Below, piece by piece: positions 40,975-50,291 of a DNA stretch of 64,000 nt. Source of the DNA: DATARN01 sp963851105 (lineage in GTDB: Bacteria > Actinomycetota > Acidimicrobiia > Acidimicrobiales > Palsa-688). Positions within the stretch are counted from its first letter, which is position 1. The number at the start of each line of letters is the position of its first letter. A program made the translations under genes and the position numbers. Below the pieces are notes generated by a model. The model saw only the letters and a program-made list of their open reading frames with translations. It did no database searches and was not told the DNA's origin. The stretch is from contig CAWKNP010000002.1 of NCBI GenBank assembly GCA_963851105.1, positions 124,001-188,000 of the forward strand. The letters run 5' to 3'.

Positions 40975-43900
40975 TCATCGCACCCCGTATTCGCCTTCCT
41001 CTTCGAGGCCTTCGGCGACGCGGGCGGGACGGAACCGGAAGTAGGCCCAGAACGCCACCGAGACGAGGGCGAAGATGATGTAGAGGGCGCCGACGGTGAT
41101 CTTGCCGGTCCGGGTTGTATGGCCCACGTAGCCGCTGCCGGGCTGGAACAGCACTTCGATCAGGGCGAACAGCGCGAACGCAAACAGCAGCCCCCACGCC
41201 ACCCGGCTCCACTGGCGGATGCGGCTGCCGTCGAGGAATCGGAGCGGCAGGAGCCCCACGAGGGTCGATTCGAGACCGATGATGAACGCTCCGCACAGTG
41301 CCGCCTCAAGGACGACGCCCCAGAACGAGACGTGGTTTCCCATGGTGAATCCCGCTACCGGCACCTGAGCGAACCAGGCGCCGATAGCCAGCGCCAGGAC
41401 CAGCAGCGACGAGACCGCGGCCAGCCGGCCGCCGGTCTCATGGTCGATCTCGTGGTGGAACACGAACACTGCCAGCAGGCCGTAGAGGTACCCGGGCTGG
41501 AAATGCAGGAGGCGGGAAAGGAGGACGAATATCGCCCCGATGATGATGCTGCCCGGCATCACGAGGATCTGGCCGCGGTCGCGGTAACGCCGCCCGAAGA
41601 ACGCGAAGGTCGGGATGGCGAAGCCGATCGTGGTCACCGCCACCGCGATCGCCAATCCAATTACGAGAGCCAGGGTCGCCAGGTTGAGCCCGAATTCGGG
41701 CGTGAGAAGGGCATACAGCGCCCCGCCGGCGAGGAGGAACAGCGGGAACAGGATCCGCTGGTTGATGTCCTGGACCACTTCGGAGAGGGGCCGGCGGAGG
41801 CCGAACCAGCCGCGGACCTCTTCGTAGTTCTCGGTGAGGGTGGCGTTGAACAGCTGCGACGGGAACCCGAGGAGGAGGAGAAGCAGAACTGTGATCACCG
41901 CGCTCAGCAGCAACGAATGCAACGTGAAGTTCACCTGGCGCGGCAGCGGTGTCGACGTCACGAGCGAGCTGCGGTGGACGTTGGCTTTGGAGACCACGAA
42001 CTGCGCCCGGTTGACGACCGGCCCGCCGGAGGCGTGGCAGGAAGTGGTCACCGTGTGGACGCCGGGACCGGCGTCACCAGGCGACGACAGCCCGCTGGCC
42101 TTGGCGAAGCCGTTGTGCACCGATGCTGAGCCGATCCGGACGCCGTCGAAGAAGAAGTAGGCGGTCTTGCACGACGCCGGGTAGTTCGCCCCCGCGATTT
42201 TGAGCCCGACGCCGGCGGGCCCCGACGGCTTGCCGGCCAGCGACTGGACCTGCAGCGCGGGCGGCACCGTGGGTGGCGTCGTCGGCGGCGGTGGCGTCGT
42301 CGTCGTGCTCGTCGTCGGCGGCACGGTCGTAGTCGCGGCCGTGGTGGGCGGCGCGGTGGTTGGCGGGACGGTCGTGGCCGGCTGCGTCGTCACGATGGGG
42401 ATGGGGGCCCGGGTCGTCGGCGGGCGGGTCGGCGGCCGGGTGGTCGGCGGCCGGGTGGTCGGCGGCGTGGTGGCGACCGAGCTGCTCACCGGAGGGGCGG
42501 TGACGACCGTGGTGCTCGGCGGGGGAGCCGTCGTACTCGTCGATGTGGTGGGGGTCACCGTCGTGGAGGTGGTCGTGGTCACCGGTGCGGTGGTGCTGGT
42601 GGTGCTGGTCGACGTGGTCGTGGGCACCGTCGTCGAGGTGGTCGAGGTGGTCGTGGGCACCGTCGTCGAGGTGGTCGAGGTGGTCGTGGGCACCGTCGTC
42701 GTCGTGGTCGAGGTGGTCGTGGTGGTGGGCAACGTCGTGGTCGTCGTCGATGTGGTCGTCGTGGTGGGGATCGTGGTCGACGTGGTGGTGGTCGGCGGCA
42801 GCACGGGCGTCAAGGTGACGGTGGCGCTGGCGTGGCCGCTGCTGGTTCCGCTGGCCGCGGTGGACACCGTGACGGTGGCGGTGTCGGTTTGGCTCTGCCC
42901 GGCGACACCGGTGAAGGCGCCCACGAACACACACGGCGGCGACGTGGCGGTCGGCGCCACGGTGAAGCCGATGAGGAAGCTGCACGCGGGCAGCGCGCCC
43001 ACGTTGCCGTAGATGTCGTCGGTGATCCCGGTGATGGTCACCGGCGTGTCACCGGGGTTGGTCGTGGTGACCCGGAAGGTGAAGTTCCCGCCCGGCGCGG
43101 GGAGGCTGGTGGGGTTGGCGACCTTGGTCACGGAGATGTTCAAGGTGACCGCTACGGTTTCCGCGGGATCGGCGCAGGCGGTGGTGACTGAGGCATTGTT
43201 GGCGTCGCCGCTGTAGCTGGCCACGAAGACGTAACTCCCGGCGGAGGGCGGGGTGAACGTGCCCGAGGTGTAGGAACCGTTGCCGGTCACCGCTTGGGTC
43301 GAAGTGAACTTCGGGGTGCTGTCGCAGATGCTGTCGTTCGGGCCGTACAACGAGAAGGTGATGGTGCCCGTCGGGTTGACGCCACCGGCGAGCGTGGCGG
43401 TGTCGAACACGGCCCCGCCGACGGCGACGGAGCCTGACGCGGTGGTGGTGACCGTCGGGGTGACAGGTGCCACGGTGACGCTCTCGTTGGGATCCCCGCA
43501 CAGCGTGTTCACCGGAAGGTTGTTCTGGTCACCGTTATAGGAAGCGACGAACAGGTAGGTGCCGGCGCGGGTGGGCGTGAACGGTGGCGAGGTGGCGGTC
43601 CCGCCGGCGACGGGGACGGGCGCGCTATTGAAGGCGGGAGAGCTGTCGCAGATCGAGTCGTTGGGCCCGTACGCCTGGAAGGTGACCGTGCCGGTCGGGT
43701 TGGTCCCGCCCGTCAGGGTGGCGGTGTCGCTGATGGCTCCGCCCAGGGTGACCGGCGCCGACGCGGCCGTCGTGATCGCGGGGGTCAGGGGCGTGACCGC
43801 CACGGTCTCATTGGGGTCGCCGCAGGCGGTGGCGACGGAGGTGTTGAAGTTGTCGCCGCTGGTGTAGCTCGCCACCCACCGGTAGGTGCCGGCGGTGACC

Positions 43901-46900
43901 GGCGTGAACGGATCGGAGGGGTAGGTGCCGTTGCCTTCGATCCCCACCGGCGTCGACGTGAAAGCGGGAGGGTTGGCGCATGTCGCGTCGTCGGGCCCAT
44001 AGGCGGTGAAGGTGATTGAACCAGCGCCCTGGAAGGTCCCGGCCAAGGTGGCCACGTCGGAGATGGTGCCGCCGATGGTCACGCCGGGCGATGCCTGGGT
44101 CGTCAGGGTCGGCGAGTTTGACGCGACGACGAAGGGCTCGCCGCAGTTCACTGCGGTCGTTGCGTTGTTGGCATCTCCGCTGTAGGTGACCGTCCACCGG
44201 TAGGTGCCCGGCGCACGCGGGGAATAGGGGGCCGACGGGTAGTCGGCATTGCCGGTGACGTTGACGTTGCTGCTCGACACCGGAGAGCCGGCGCAGGCGC
44301 TGTCGTTCGGGCCGTACACGTTGAAGGTCAACGTGCCGGTCGGATTGGAGCCGCCCGCCAGGGTCGCGGTGTCGGTGATCGGCTGTCCCAGCGCCACGCT
44401 GCCGGCATTGCTGGTGGTGAGGGTCGGCTGGGCGACGACGAGGACGCTCTCATTGGCGTCGTTGCAGGCGGTTGTCACGGCTGCGTTGTTGGCGTCGCCG
44501 CTGTAGGCGGCGATGAAGCGGTAGGTGCCCGATTGCGTGGTGGTGAACGGGTCCGAGGTGACATTGCCATTGCCGATGACGTTGTTGGTCGAGGAGAAGG
44601 CCGGCGTGTTCGCGCAGGTTGCGTCGTTCGGCCCGAACACCGTGAAGGTGATGGTGCCGGTCGGGTTGACCCCGCCGGCCAACGTGGCGGTGTCGCTGAT
44701 CGGCCCGCCCACCAGGACCGACGTCGACGCCTGGGTGACCAGGGTGGGGGCCGCCTGGCTGACGACGACGGTCTCGTTGGCGTCGTTGCAGGCGGTTGTC
44801 ACGGCTGCGTTGTTGGCGTCGCCGCTGTAGGCGGCGATGAAGCGGTAGGTGCCGGCGGTGCCCGGGGTGAAGTTGGCCGAGGTGTACGTGCCGGGCCCGT
44901 CGACGCCGTTGCCAGTCGAGGTGAACGCCGGAGTCCCCGAGCAGGTGGCGTCGTTCGGCCCGTAGGCGGTGAAATCGATCGTTCCTTGCAGCACGCCGAA
45001 GCCCCCCGCCAGGGTGGCGACATCGTTGACCGTCCCCCCGATCGGAATGGCCCCCGCCGAGACAGCGGTCATCAGTGTCGGTACGGCGCGTCCGACGACG
45101 ACGGTCTCGCTCCCGCAGGTGGTGGCGGTCGCCGGGTTCGCAGTATTCCCGCTGTAGCTCGCGATCCAGGAGTAGGTACCGGGAACGGTCGGGATGAATG
45201 GCGTAGAGCGGTAGGTGCCGTTGCCGGCCACCCGTCTCGTCGACATGAAAACGGGGGTGCCGGAGCACGTGGCGCTGTTGGGGCCAAACAGTGAAAAGGT
45301 GATCGTCCCGGTGGGGTTCACCGCCCCGGACAGCATCGCCGTGTCGGAGACTGGCCCCCCGAATGCCACGCCCGGCGAAGGCGTCGTGGTGAGGAGGGGG
45401 GTGACGACGACAGGCTCGGCGCTGCAGCGGGTGCCAACGAAGGAGTTGTTGACATCGCCTCCGTAAGTGACGATCCAGTCGTAGGTACCCGGCGTTGTCG
45501 GTGTGAACGGGCCTGACCGGTAGGTGCCATTGCCCGTTACCGTGACATCGGACCTGAAGGTAGGTGATGCTTCGGAGCCGCAGACAGCCGCGGGGAACAG
45601 CTCGAAGGTCAGTATTCCTGTCGGTCTGAGGCCGCCGCGTAGCACCGCGGTGTCGGTTATAGCGCCGCCCACGGTGGTCGTCGAAGGACTGGCGGCCGTC
45701 GTCAGCGTCGGCGCGAACCGATTGATGCTGGAGACCTCGTCGCCGCAGTTGGTCGCCGATGCCTGATTGTTGCCGTCACCGCTGTAGCGGACGGTCCAGA
45801 AGTAGTCGCCGGCGGTGACCGGCGTGAAACTGGCGGAGGTGTACGGTCCGTTGCTGCCCGTCACCGGCACCGTCGAGGTGAACAGCGCAGAACCCCCGGG
45901 GTTGCACCCGGCGCTCGGCCACAGCTCGAACACGAGGTTGCCACCGGGGCTCACCGCACCGCCCAGCGTTGCGGAATCCGAGATCGCCCGTCCGACGGTG
46001 ACACCGGTCACCGCGGTGGTCGCCAGGGTTGTCGGGTTCCCCGGCGACGGCACGACCTGCGTGGTTTCCCCGCTGTCGTTGCACGCCGTCGCGGCGCTGG
46101 CGTTGTCGGTGTCGCCGCTGTAGAAGGCGGTCCACCGATAGGACCCGGCAGCGGTGGTCGTGAAAGCACCGGACGGATACGTGCCAATCCCGCTTACAAA
46201 GATGAACGAGGAGAACACCGGCGACGCCGAGCAAGTGCTGTCGCTGGGGCCGTACAGGCTGAAGAAGATGTCCCCGGTGGGGGGAGGCGGCGCACCTGGA
46301 GCCGCGCCCAGCGTCGCCTGGTCGCGCATGTACTGGCCGGGCCCGACGGTGGGCGTCGCCAAGGTCGTGAGGGTCGGCTGCGCCTTGGCGACGGTGACGG
46401 TCGTGGAGCCCGAGCCCGCCGCTGTTCCTCCGCCGACCGAAGCGGTCCCGGACGCATAGCCGATCGGCATCGTCTGGGCACTAGGTCCCGAGAAGCCCGA
46501 CGGTTGCCTCGGCGCCATGATGACGTTGAAGGCGAAGTCGATCTGGCAGGCCGAGCCTGCAGCCAGCACCACTGGGGACGTGGCTGGGGGGGTGAAGGTG
46601 ACCTGGCCGGTTGCCGGGTCAATGGTCGTGATGGTGAACGTCGTGCCCGCGCAGGCCGAGCCTCGCGACCCGGTGCCGGTGGCACTGAGTTGGAAGATCC
46701 CCGGGTCCTGGCCGGGACAGTTGCCGGAGCCGACAAAGGAGCTGGTGCTGCACGCCGGCACCAGGTTGATGACGTCGAGGGTAATGGTGCCGTCGCTCTC
46801 TGGGCTCGTCGACGTATTGGTGATGACCATCGACGCGGGCACGTTCTGTTGGCCCACCGTGACCGTGGCGGGGAAGGCGACGGTGACCGTGACTGCCGCC

Positions 46901-47097
46901 GCGGCCGACGCCGCGGGCGCGGCGACGATAAAGCCGACGGCCGCCAGCACCGTCACCACGATCATTCGAAACCAAACTGCCATGCCCCGTCGTCCAGAGG
47001 TCAGCACGAGCGCCGCGGCGCGGCGGGATATCCCGCGCCGCGCGTGTCCCCGCGACCGGCTATTTCGCGTCAGTTTCGCCCCCCGCCTAGGTCTCAT
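40975..47097 (-). CDS. Giant surface protein: Ig-like repeats, Thr/Pro stalk, multi-pass membrane end
   Basis: 2040 residues. An N-terminal signal segment (MIVVTVLAAVGFIVAAPAASAAA) precedes a first domain of about 150 residues. Ten Ig-like repeats of about 105-110 residues follow, each built as GGxISDTATLxGGxNPTGTITF...YGPNDATC...GTYRWIASYSGDANN...C.D.NETV. Next come a DUF11-like domain, a stalk of about 180 residues mostly Thr/Ser/Pro, a small domain (LAGKPSGPAGVGLKIAGANYPASC) and six to seven membrane helices at the C-terminus containing LVGLLPLRFLDG, like the FGLLP-motif membrane proteins. ATG 47097 has AGAGGGG upstream; ATG 46983 gives a shorter signal peptide and is a real alternative. 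Confidence 0.8.
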   Translation of the reverse strand: MRPRRGAKLTRNSRSRGHARRGISRRAAALVLTSGRRGMAVWFRMIVVTVLAAVGFIVAAPAASAAAAVTVTVAFPATVTVGQQNVPASMVITNTSTSPESDGTITLDVINLVPACSTSSFVGSGNCPGQDPGIFQLSATGTGSRGSACAGTTFTITTIDPATGQVTFTPPATSPVVLAAGSACQIDFAFNVIMAPRQPSGFSGPSAQTMPIGYASGTASVGGGTAAGSGSTTVTVAKAQPTLTTLATPTVGPGQYMRDQATLGAAPGAPPPPTGDIFFSLYGPSDSTCSASPVFSSFIFVSGIGTYPSGAFTTTAAGSYRWTAFYSGDTDNASAATACNDSGETTQVVPSPGNPTTLATTAVTGVTVGRAISDSATLGGAVSPGGNLVFELWPSAGCNPGGSALFTSTVPVTGSNGPYTSASFTPVTAGDYFWTVRYSGDGNNQASATNCGDEVSSINRFAPTLTTAASPSTTTVGGAITDTAVLRGGLRPTGILTFELFPAAVCGSEASPTFRSDVTVTGNGTYRSGPFTPTTPGTYDWIVTYGGDVNNSFVGTRCSAEPVVVTPLLTTTPSPGVAFGGPVSDTAMLSGAVNPTGTITFSLFGPNSATCSGTPVFMSTRRVAGNGTYRSTPFIPTVPGTYSWIASYSGNTANPATATTCGSETVVVGRAVPTLMTAVSAGAIPIGGTVNDVATLAGGFGVLQGTIDFTAYGPNDATCSGTPAFTSTGNGVDGPGTYTSANFTPGTAGTYRFIAAYSGDANNAAVTTACNDANETVVVSQAAPTLVTQASTSVLVGGPISDTATLAGGVNPTGTITFTVFGPNDATCANTPAFSSTNNVIGNGNVTSDPFTTTQSGTYRFIAAYSGDANNAAVTTACNDANESVLVVAQPTLTTSNAGSVALGQPITDTATLAGGSNPTGTLTFNVYGPNDSACAGSPVSSSNVNVTGNADYPSAPYSPRAPGTYRWTVTYSGDANNATTAVNCGEPFVVASNSPTLTTQASPGVTIGGTISDVATLAGTFQGAGSITFTAYGPDDATCANPPAFTSTPVGIEGNGTYPSDPFTPVTAGTYRWVASYTSGDNFNTSVATACGDPNETVAVTPLTPAITTAASAPVTLGGAISDTATLTGGTNPTGTVTFQAYGPNDSICDSSPAFNSAPVPVAGGTATSPPFTPTRAGTYLFVASYNGDQNNLPVNTLCGDPNESVTVAPVTPTVTTTASGSVAVGGAVFDTATLAGGVNPTGTITFSLYGPNDSICDSTPKFTSTQAVTGNGSYTSGTFTPPSAGSYVFVASYSGDANNASVTTACADPAETVAVTLNISVTKVANPTSLPAPGGNFTFRVTTTNPGDTPVTITGITDDIYGNVGALPACSFLIGFTVAPTATSPPCVFVGAFTGVAGQSQTDTATVTVSTAASGTSSGHASATVTLTPVLPPTTTTSTTIPTTTTTSTTTTTLPTTTTTSTTTTTVPTTTSTTSTTVPTTTSTTSTTVPTTTSTSTTSTTAPVTTTTSTTVTPTTSTSTTAPPPSTTVVTAPPVSSSVATTPPTTRPPTTRPPTRPPTTRAPIPIVTTQPATTVPPTTAPPTTAATTTVPPTTSTTTTPPPPTTPPTVPPALQVQSLAGKPSGPAGVGLKIAGANYPASCKTAYFFFDGVRIGSASVHNGFAKASGLSSPGDAGPGVHTVTTSCHASGGPVVNRAQFVVSKANVHRSSLVTSTPLPRQVNFTLHSLLLSAVITVLLLLLLGFPSQLFNATLTENYEEVRGWFGLRRPLSEVVQDINQRILFPLFLLAGGALYALLTPEFGLNLATLALVIGLAIAVAVTTIGFAIPTFAFFGRRYRDRGQILVMPGSIIIGAIFVLLSRLLHFQPGYLYGLLAVFVFHHEIDHETGGRLAAVSSLLVLALAIGAWFAQVPVAGFTMGNHVSFWGVVLEAALCGAFIIGLESTLVGLLPLRFLDGSRIRQWSRVAWGLLFAFALFALIEVLFQPGSGYVGHTTRTGKITVGALYIIFALVSVAFWAYFRFRPARVAEGLEEEGEYGVR
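42614..42712 (-). repeat. Three tandem 33-bp repeats in the stalk coding region
   Basis: A 33-bp unit begins at 42614, 42647 and 42680, encoding an 11-residue Thr/Ser/Val-Pro unit in the giant protein. The wider 42250-42800 stretch is low-complexity, with GTC/GGT-rich triplets, and is likely to vary in length between strains. Confidence 0.85.
44453..44853 (-). repeat. Identical 77-bp segments in neighbouring Ig repeats
   Basis: Bases 44453-44529 and 44777-44853 are identical over 77 bp, spaced 324 bp (108 codons) apart, inside adjacent Ig-like repeats. Other repeats in the gene have diverged, so this pair reflects recent duplication or gene conversion. Confidence 0.85.
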
Positions 47098-47174
47098 CCA
47101 CCCCTCTTTGCGCCCGCAATCACCGTAGCGTACCCGTCGGTAACCGTCCCGTCACGATCGTTCTGGGACGACCC

Positions 47175-47672
47175 TTATACCGGTTCGGGGGCGACGGCCA
47201 CATTGTCGAACATCAGCAACCAGGCCATGGTGACGCCCACAAAGAGCAGCAACGAGAGCAGGAGAGCTTCCACTCGTAGCGGCGCCAAACCGATCCCCAT
47301 ATCGTGCGCCAGAGTCGTCCTGAGCGCGACCGCCGCGACGAGAACATACAGGACGACGGCCAGCCAGTGCATCACCTCGAGGAGGAGCGCCTCGGGGCCC
47401 CCCCGCCTCGGGCGCAGCGTCACCAGCCCGACGACGCCGAGGAGGGCCGAGACGGTGAACGACGCCCGCCACAGAGCCTTGCTGTTGGGATCGATGAGCG
47501 ACAACAGGCTCATGGCTCCGGGAAGCGCGAAGTGGAGCGAAACCGCTGACGCTCGCCGCCGCCGTTCGAGGTCGTGGGTCCAGTCGGCGTGGCGGGTCTG
47601 CACCACGATGAACCACAGACCGAGGATCGTGAACGTGACGGGGGCGAAGGCGCCGTAGAACTGACTCAACAT
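47175..47672 (-). CDS. Small multi-pass membrane protein
   Basis: 165 residues with about five hydrophobic segments (FAPVTFTILGLWFIVV, FALPGAMSLLSLI, FTVSALLGVVGLVTL, MHWLAVVLYVLVAAVAL, LLLSLLLFVGVTMAWLLMF). No named family is recognised. It lies between the PsiE-family gene (21 bp) and the giant gene (77 bp) on the same strand, so it may be cotranscribed with them. Confidence 0.7.
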   Translation of the reverse strand: MLSQFYGAFAPVTFTILGLWFIVVQTRHADWTHDLERRRRASAVSLHFALPGAMSLLSLIDPNSKALWRASFTVSALLGVVGLVTLRPRRGGPEALLLEVMHWLAVVLYVLVAAVALRTTLAHDMGIGLAPLRVEALLLSLLLFVGVTMAWLLMFDNVAVAPEPV

Positions 47673-47693
47673 CGGTCGGCTCCTCCCGAACTG

Positions 47694-48227
47694 TCAGTCG
47701 TCTTCGGCGATGACCATCGCCTCGGGTTCGCTGTGACGGACGAGCAGGAGGCTAACGGCAAGGCCGAGGACGACCCCCGAGTTGACCCCCAGCTCAATCT
47801 GGCTGTGACGGAAGACGTCGGCGCCGACGTCGGTCAGCGTCAACCGGGCCCCAATCGTCAGGATGTGCCGGACCGCGGAAATGATGCCGATGATCAGGAA
47901 CGGTTGCAGTTGGAAACCGCCCCTCTCGAAATGGGCCAGGACGGTGTGGAGCAGTTCCATCACGATGATCACGAACAGGACGCCGTTGATGCAGTTGATC
48001 ACCCGATTGGCAAACGTGGTGTCCTGGCTTACGAGGTTGGTGATCGTGTCGTAGAGCACCATCATCGCCAGGATGAGCAGCACCGCGGCCACCGCGTAGT
48101 GGACGAGGTCCTCTCCGATACGGAAGACGAAGTTGGGCGTGGCCCACTTCACATATCCCCGCAGGTGGCGACGTGCCGCGGATGTGGTCGTGCTTGGCCG
48201 CGGGGCGTCCGCAACCGGGGTACTCAT
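47694..48227 (-). CDS. PsiE-family (phosphate-starvation-inducible E) membrane protein
   Basis: 177 residues with four hydrophobic segments. HYAVAAVLLILAMMVLYDTI, CINGVLFVIIVMELLHTVLAHF and FLIIGIISAVRHILTIGA match the PsiE pattern, including the conserved Glu-Leu-His and Arg-His in helices. The molecular role of PsiE is not known. A Pro/Thr-rich N-terminus precedes the first helix. Confidence 0.8.
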   Translation of the reverse strand: MSTPVADAPRPSTTTSAARRHLRGYVKWATPNFVFRIGEDLVHYAVAAVLLILAMMVLYDTITNLVSQDTTFANRVINCINGVLFVIIVMELLHTVLAHFERGGFQLQPFLIIGIISAVRHILTIGARLTLTDVGADVFRHSQIELGVNSGVVLGLAVSLLLVRHSEPEAMVIAEDD

Positions 48228-48308
48228 GGCTCCAGCCGCCCTTTCGTCACAGTCCGCAAACAGTAGTGCCGGGCGGATCGGACAGCCCTTCGCGCCGCCA
48301 TACGGCCT

Positions 48309-49046
48309 CTAGGAGGCGCTTGCCATCCGGGCCGCCACCGCCTTGACGACGGCCGCTTTGACCGAGTCGGGAACAGGATTGCCCGTGCTGTAGAAGGCGA
48401 TCTGGACTTCGACGCGGCGAACGGCGAGGAAGACGACCTCATTTTTCAAGGTGAGGGTGTGGCCGCTTGACGAGAAGACCACCGTTCCCGTCGATGTAGC
48501 CACGACTGCTGCCGGTCCGGTGCCCTGGCCGGGAATGATTTTCAGCGCGACCGACTTGACCGTGACCGACTTGGGGAGGGTTGCGATCAGCCGGGCCTTT
48601 CCGACCTTGGCGAAGCATTCCGATGCCAGCGGGTTGCCGAGCGAGGCCGTGTCGGCCTGCACGTCAGCGGCATATTTGAAGCTGATTCCTGCCGAGCTGA
48701 TGACCGACGCGGCGCTGGCGAAATTCGTTGAATAGGCGAGGGCAGTGGCGTCTTTCAAGGTGTCGATCGCGCCCATGCACTGCGCGAAGTCCGCAGCATT
48801 GGCCCGCGGATCGGCGGGAGGACTGGCGGGTGACGCTTTCCATCCTGTGGGCAGGTCGCCCGGCTGTATGACGATTGCCTTGAGTTGGTTCACCCCTGGT
48901 GGCGCGACCGTGGTGCTGACCGGCGCGGTCACCAATGTGGTCGACGAGACGCTACCCGCTCCGCCCCCGCAACCCGCAGCCATGAGGGCCACAAGGGCCG
49001 CCCCGACCGCGAAGGATCGCCTGGCGGACCGGCGGAGGCAGGACAT
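48309..49046 (-). CDS. Secreted lipoprotein of unknown function
   Basis: 245 residues with a lipoprotein signal: basic MSCLRRSARRSFAVG, hydrophobic core and the lipobox LMAAGC. A Thr/Val-rich linker leads to a soluble domain (LKAIVIQPGDLPTGWKASPASPP; VVFSSSGHTLTLKNEVVFLAVRRVEVQIAFYS) resembling actinobacterial sensor or PknH-like extracellular domains, without a firm family assignment. ATG 49046 gives a standard signal peptide. It is divergent from aroC with 90 bp between. Confidence 0.75.
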   Translation of the reverse strand: MSCLRRSARRSFAVGAALVALMAAGCGGGAGSVSSTTLVTAPVSTTVAPPGVNQLKAIVIQPGDLPTGWKASPASPPADPRANAADFAQCMGAIDTLKDATALAYSTNFASAASVISSAGISFKYAADVQADTASLGNPLASECFAKVGKARLIATLPKSVTVKSVALKIIPGQGTGPAAVVATSTGTVVFSSSGHTLTLKNEVVFLAVRRVEVQIAFYSTGNPVPDSVKAAVVKAVAARMASAS

Positions 49047-49136
49047 GGCGCAGATGGTAACGACCGTCGCCCCGGCGCGGGCCTGCGCAGCCATACCCGG
49101 CGTTGCCGTGGGCGTCCCCTCGGTAGGATTCGGACC

Positions 49137-50291
49137 GTGCTGCGGTTCCTGACGGCCGGCGAATCTCATGGTCAAGCCCTCGTCGTGATCGTCGAGGGAC
49201 TGCCCGCGGGCCTCGAACTGTCCCTCGAGGACGTGCAGGGCGAGCTGGCCCGGCGGCGCCTGGGCTACGGCCGGGGGCCGCGGATGCGCTTCGAGGCCGA
49301 CGAGCTGACGCTGGTGGGTGGCATCCGCCACGGCCGCACGCTGGGATCGCCGGTTGCCATCATGATCGGCAACTCGGAATGGCCGAAGTGGGAGAAGGAG
49401 ATGTCTCCCGGTCCCGGGCAGACCGACAAGGCCCTGACCGAGCCCCGCCCCGGCCACGCCGACCTGGCGGGCATGCAGAAATACAGCTTCGCCGACGCCC
49501 GCAACGTCCTCGAGCGGGCGTCGGCCCGCGAGACCGCGGCCCGGGTGGCGGCCGGCTGCTGCGCCAAGGCGTTACTGGCCCAGATCGGCGTGGCCATCGT
49601 GAGCCACGTCGTGCAGATCGGCCCCGTCGTGGCCAAGTCGCGGTCCCGGCCGGCACCCGCCGATCTGGCGGCCGTCGACGCCTCCGAAGTCCGCTGCTTC
49701 GACGCCGACGCCGAGGCTGCCATGATCGCCGAGATCAAGGCGGCGGCCAAGGACGGCGATTCTCTCGGCGGCGTGGTGGAGGTTCTGGCCTACGGCGTGC
49801 CCGTCGGCCTCGGCAGCCACGTGCACTGGGACCGCAAGATCGACGGCCTGCTGGGCCAGGCCCTCATGAGCATCCACGCGGTCAAAGGCGTGGAGATCGG
49901 CGACGGCTTCGAAGTGGCGGGACGGCGTGGCTCCGAAGCCCACGACCCCATTTCCTGGGATGGCGAAGCCGGCGTCTACCGGCGGGAGACGACCCGCGCC
50001 GGGGGTGTCGAGGGGGGCATCACGACCGGCGAGCTGGTTGTCGCACGCCTGGCCATGAAGCCGTTGGCCTCGCTCAACCGCCCGACGTTGAAGACCGTCG
50101 ACACCGTGACCAAAGCCGAGACGGTCGCCTTCAAGCAGCGCACCGATGTCACCGCCGTACCCGCGCTCGGGGTGGTGGCGGAGACGATGATGGCCCTGGT
50201 CCTGGCCTCCGAGGCGCTCACCAAGTTCGGCGGCGACTCGGTGAGCGAGTTCGTGCGTAACCATGACGCTTTCGTCGCCCACCTTGGCTGA
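49137..50291 (+). CDS. aroC: Chorismate synthase
   Basis: Last step of the shikimate pathway, converting EPSP to chorismate with reduced FMN. 384 residues; signatures LRFLTAGESHGQALVVIVEGLPAG, the central GHADLAGMQKYSFADARNVLERASARETAARVAAG with the catalytic His/Arg region, and the C-terminal RTDVTAVPALGVVAETMMALVL. GTG 49137 starts exactly at the conserved N-terminus; the frame open further upstream is not coding. First gene of the aroC-K-B-Q operon. Confidence 0.97.
   Translation: MLRFLTAGESHGQALVVIVEGLPAGLELSLEDVQGELARRRLGYGRGPRMRFEADELTLVGGIRHGRTLGSPVAIMIGNSEWPKWEKEMSPGPGQTDKALTEPRPGHADLAGMQKYSFADARNVLERASARETAARVAAGCCAKALLAQIGVAIVSHVVQIGPVVAKSRSRPAPADLAAVDASEVRCFDADAEAAMIAEIKAAAKDGDSLGGVVEVLAYGVPVGLGSHVHWDRKIDGLLGQALMSIHAVKGVEIGDGFEVAGRRGSEAHDPISWDGEAGVYRRETTRAGGVEGGITTGELVVARLAMKPLASLNRPTLKTVDTVTKAETVAFKQRTDVTAVPALGVVAETMMALVLASEALTKFGGDSVSEFVRNHDAFVAHLG

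Noticed and set aside
42250..46400. Regular repeats as a possible CRISPR array
   Set aside because: The repeats are in frame, encode Ig-like and Thr/Pro units and have no unique spacers; no cas genes are present.
47098..47174. Possible small RNA or extra gene upstream of the giant gene
   Set aside because: Only 77 bp with no hairpin or start signal beyond the ribosome site of the giant gene.
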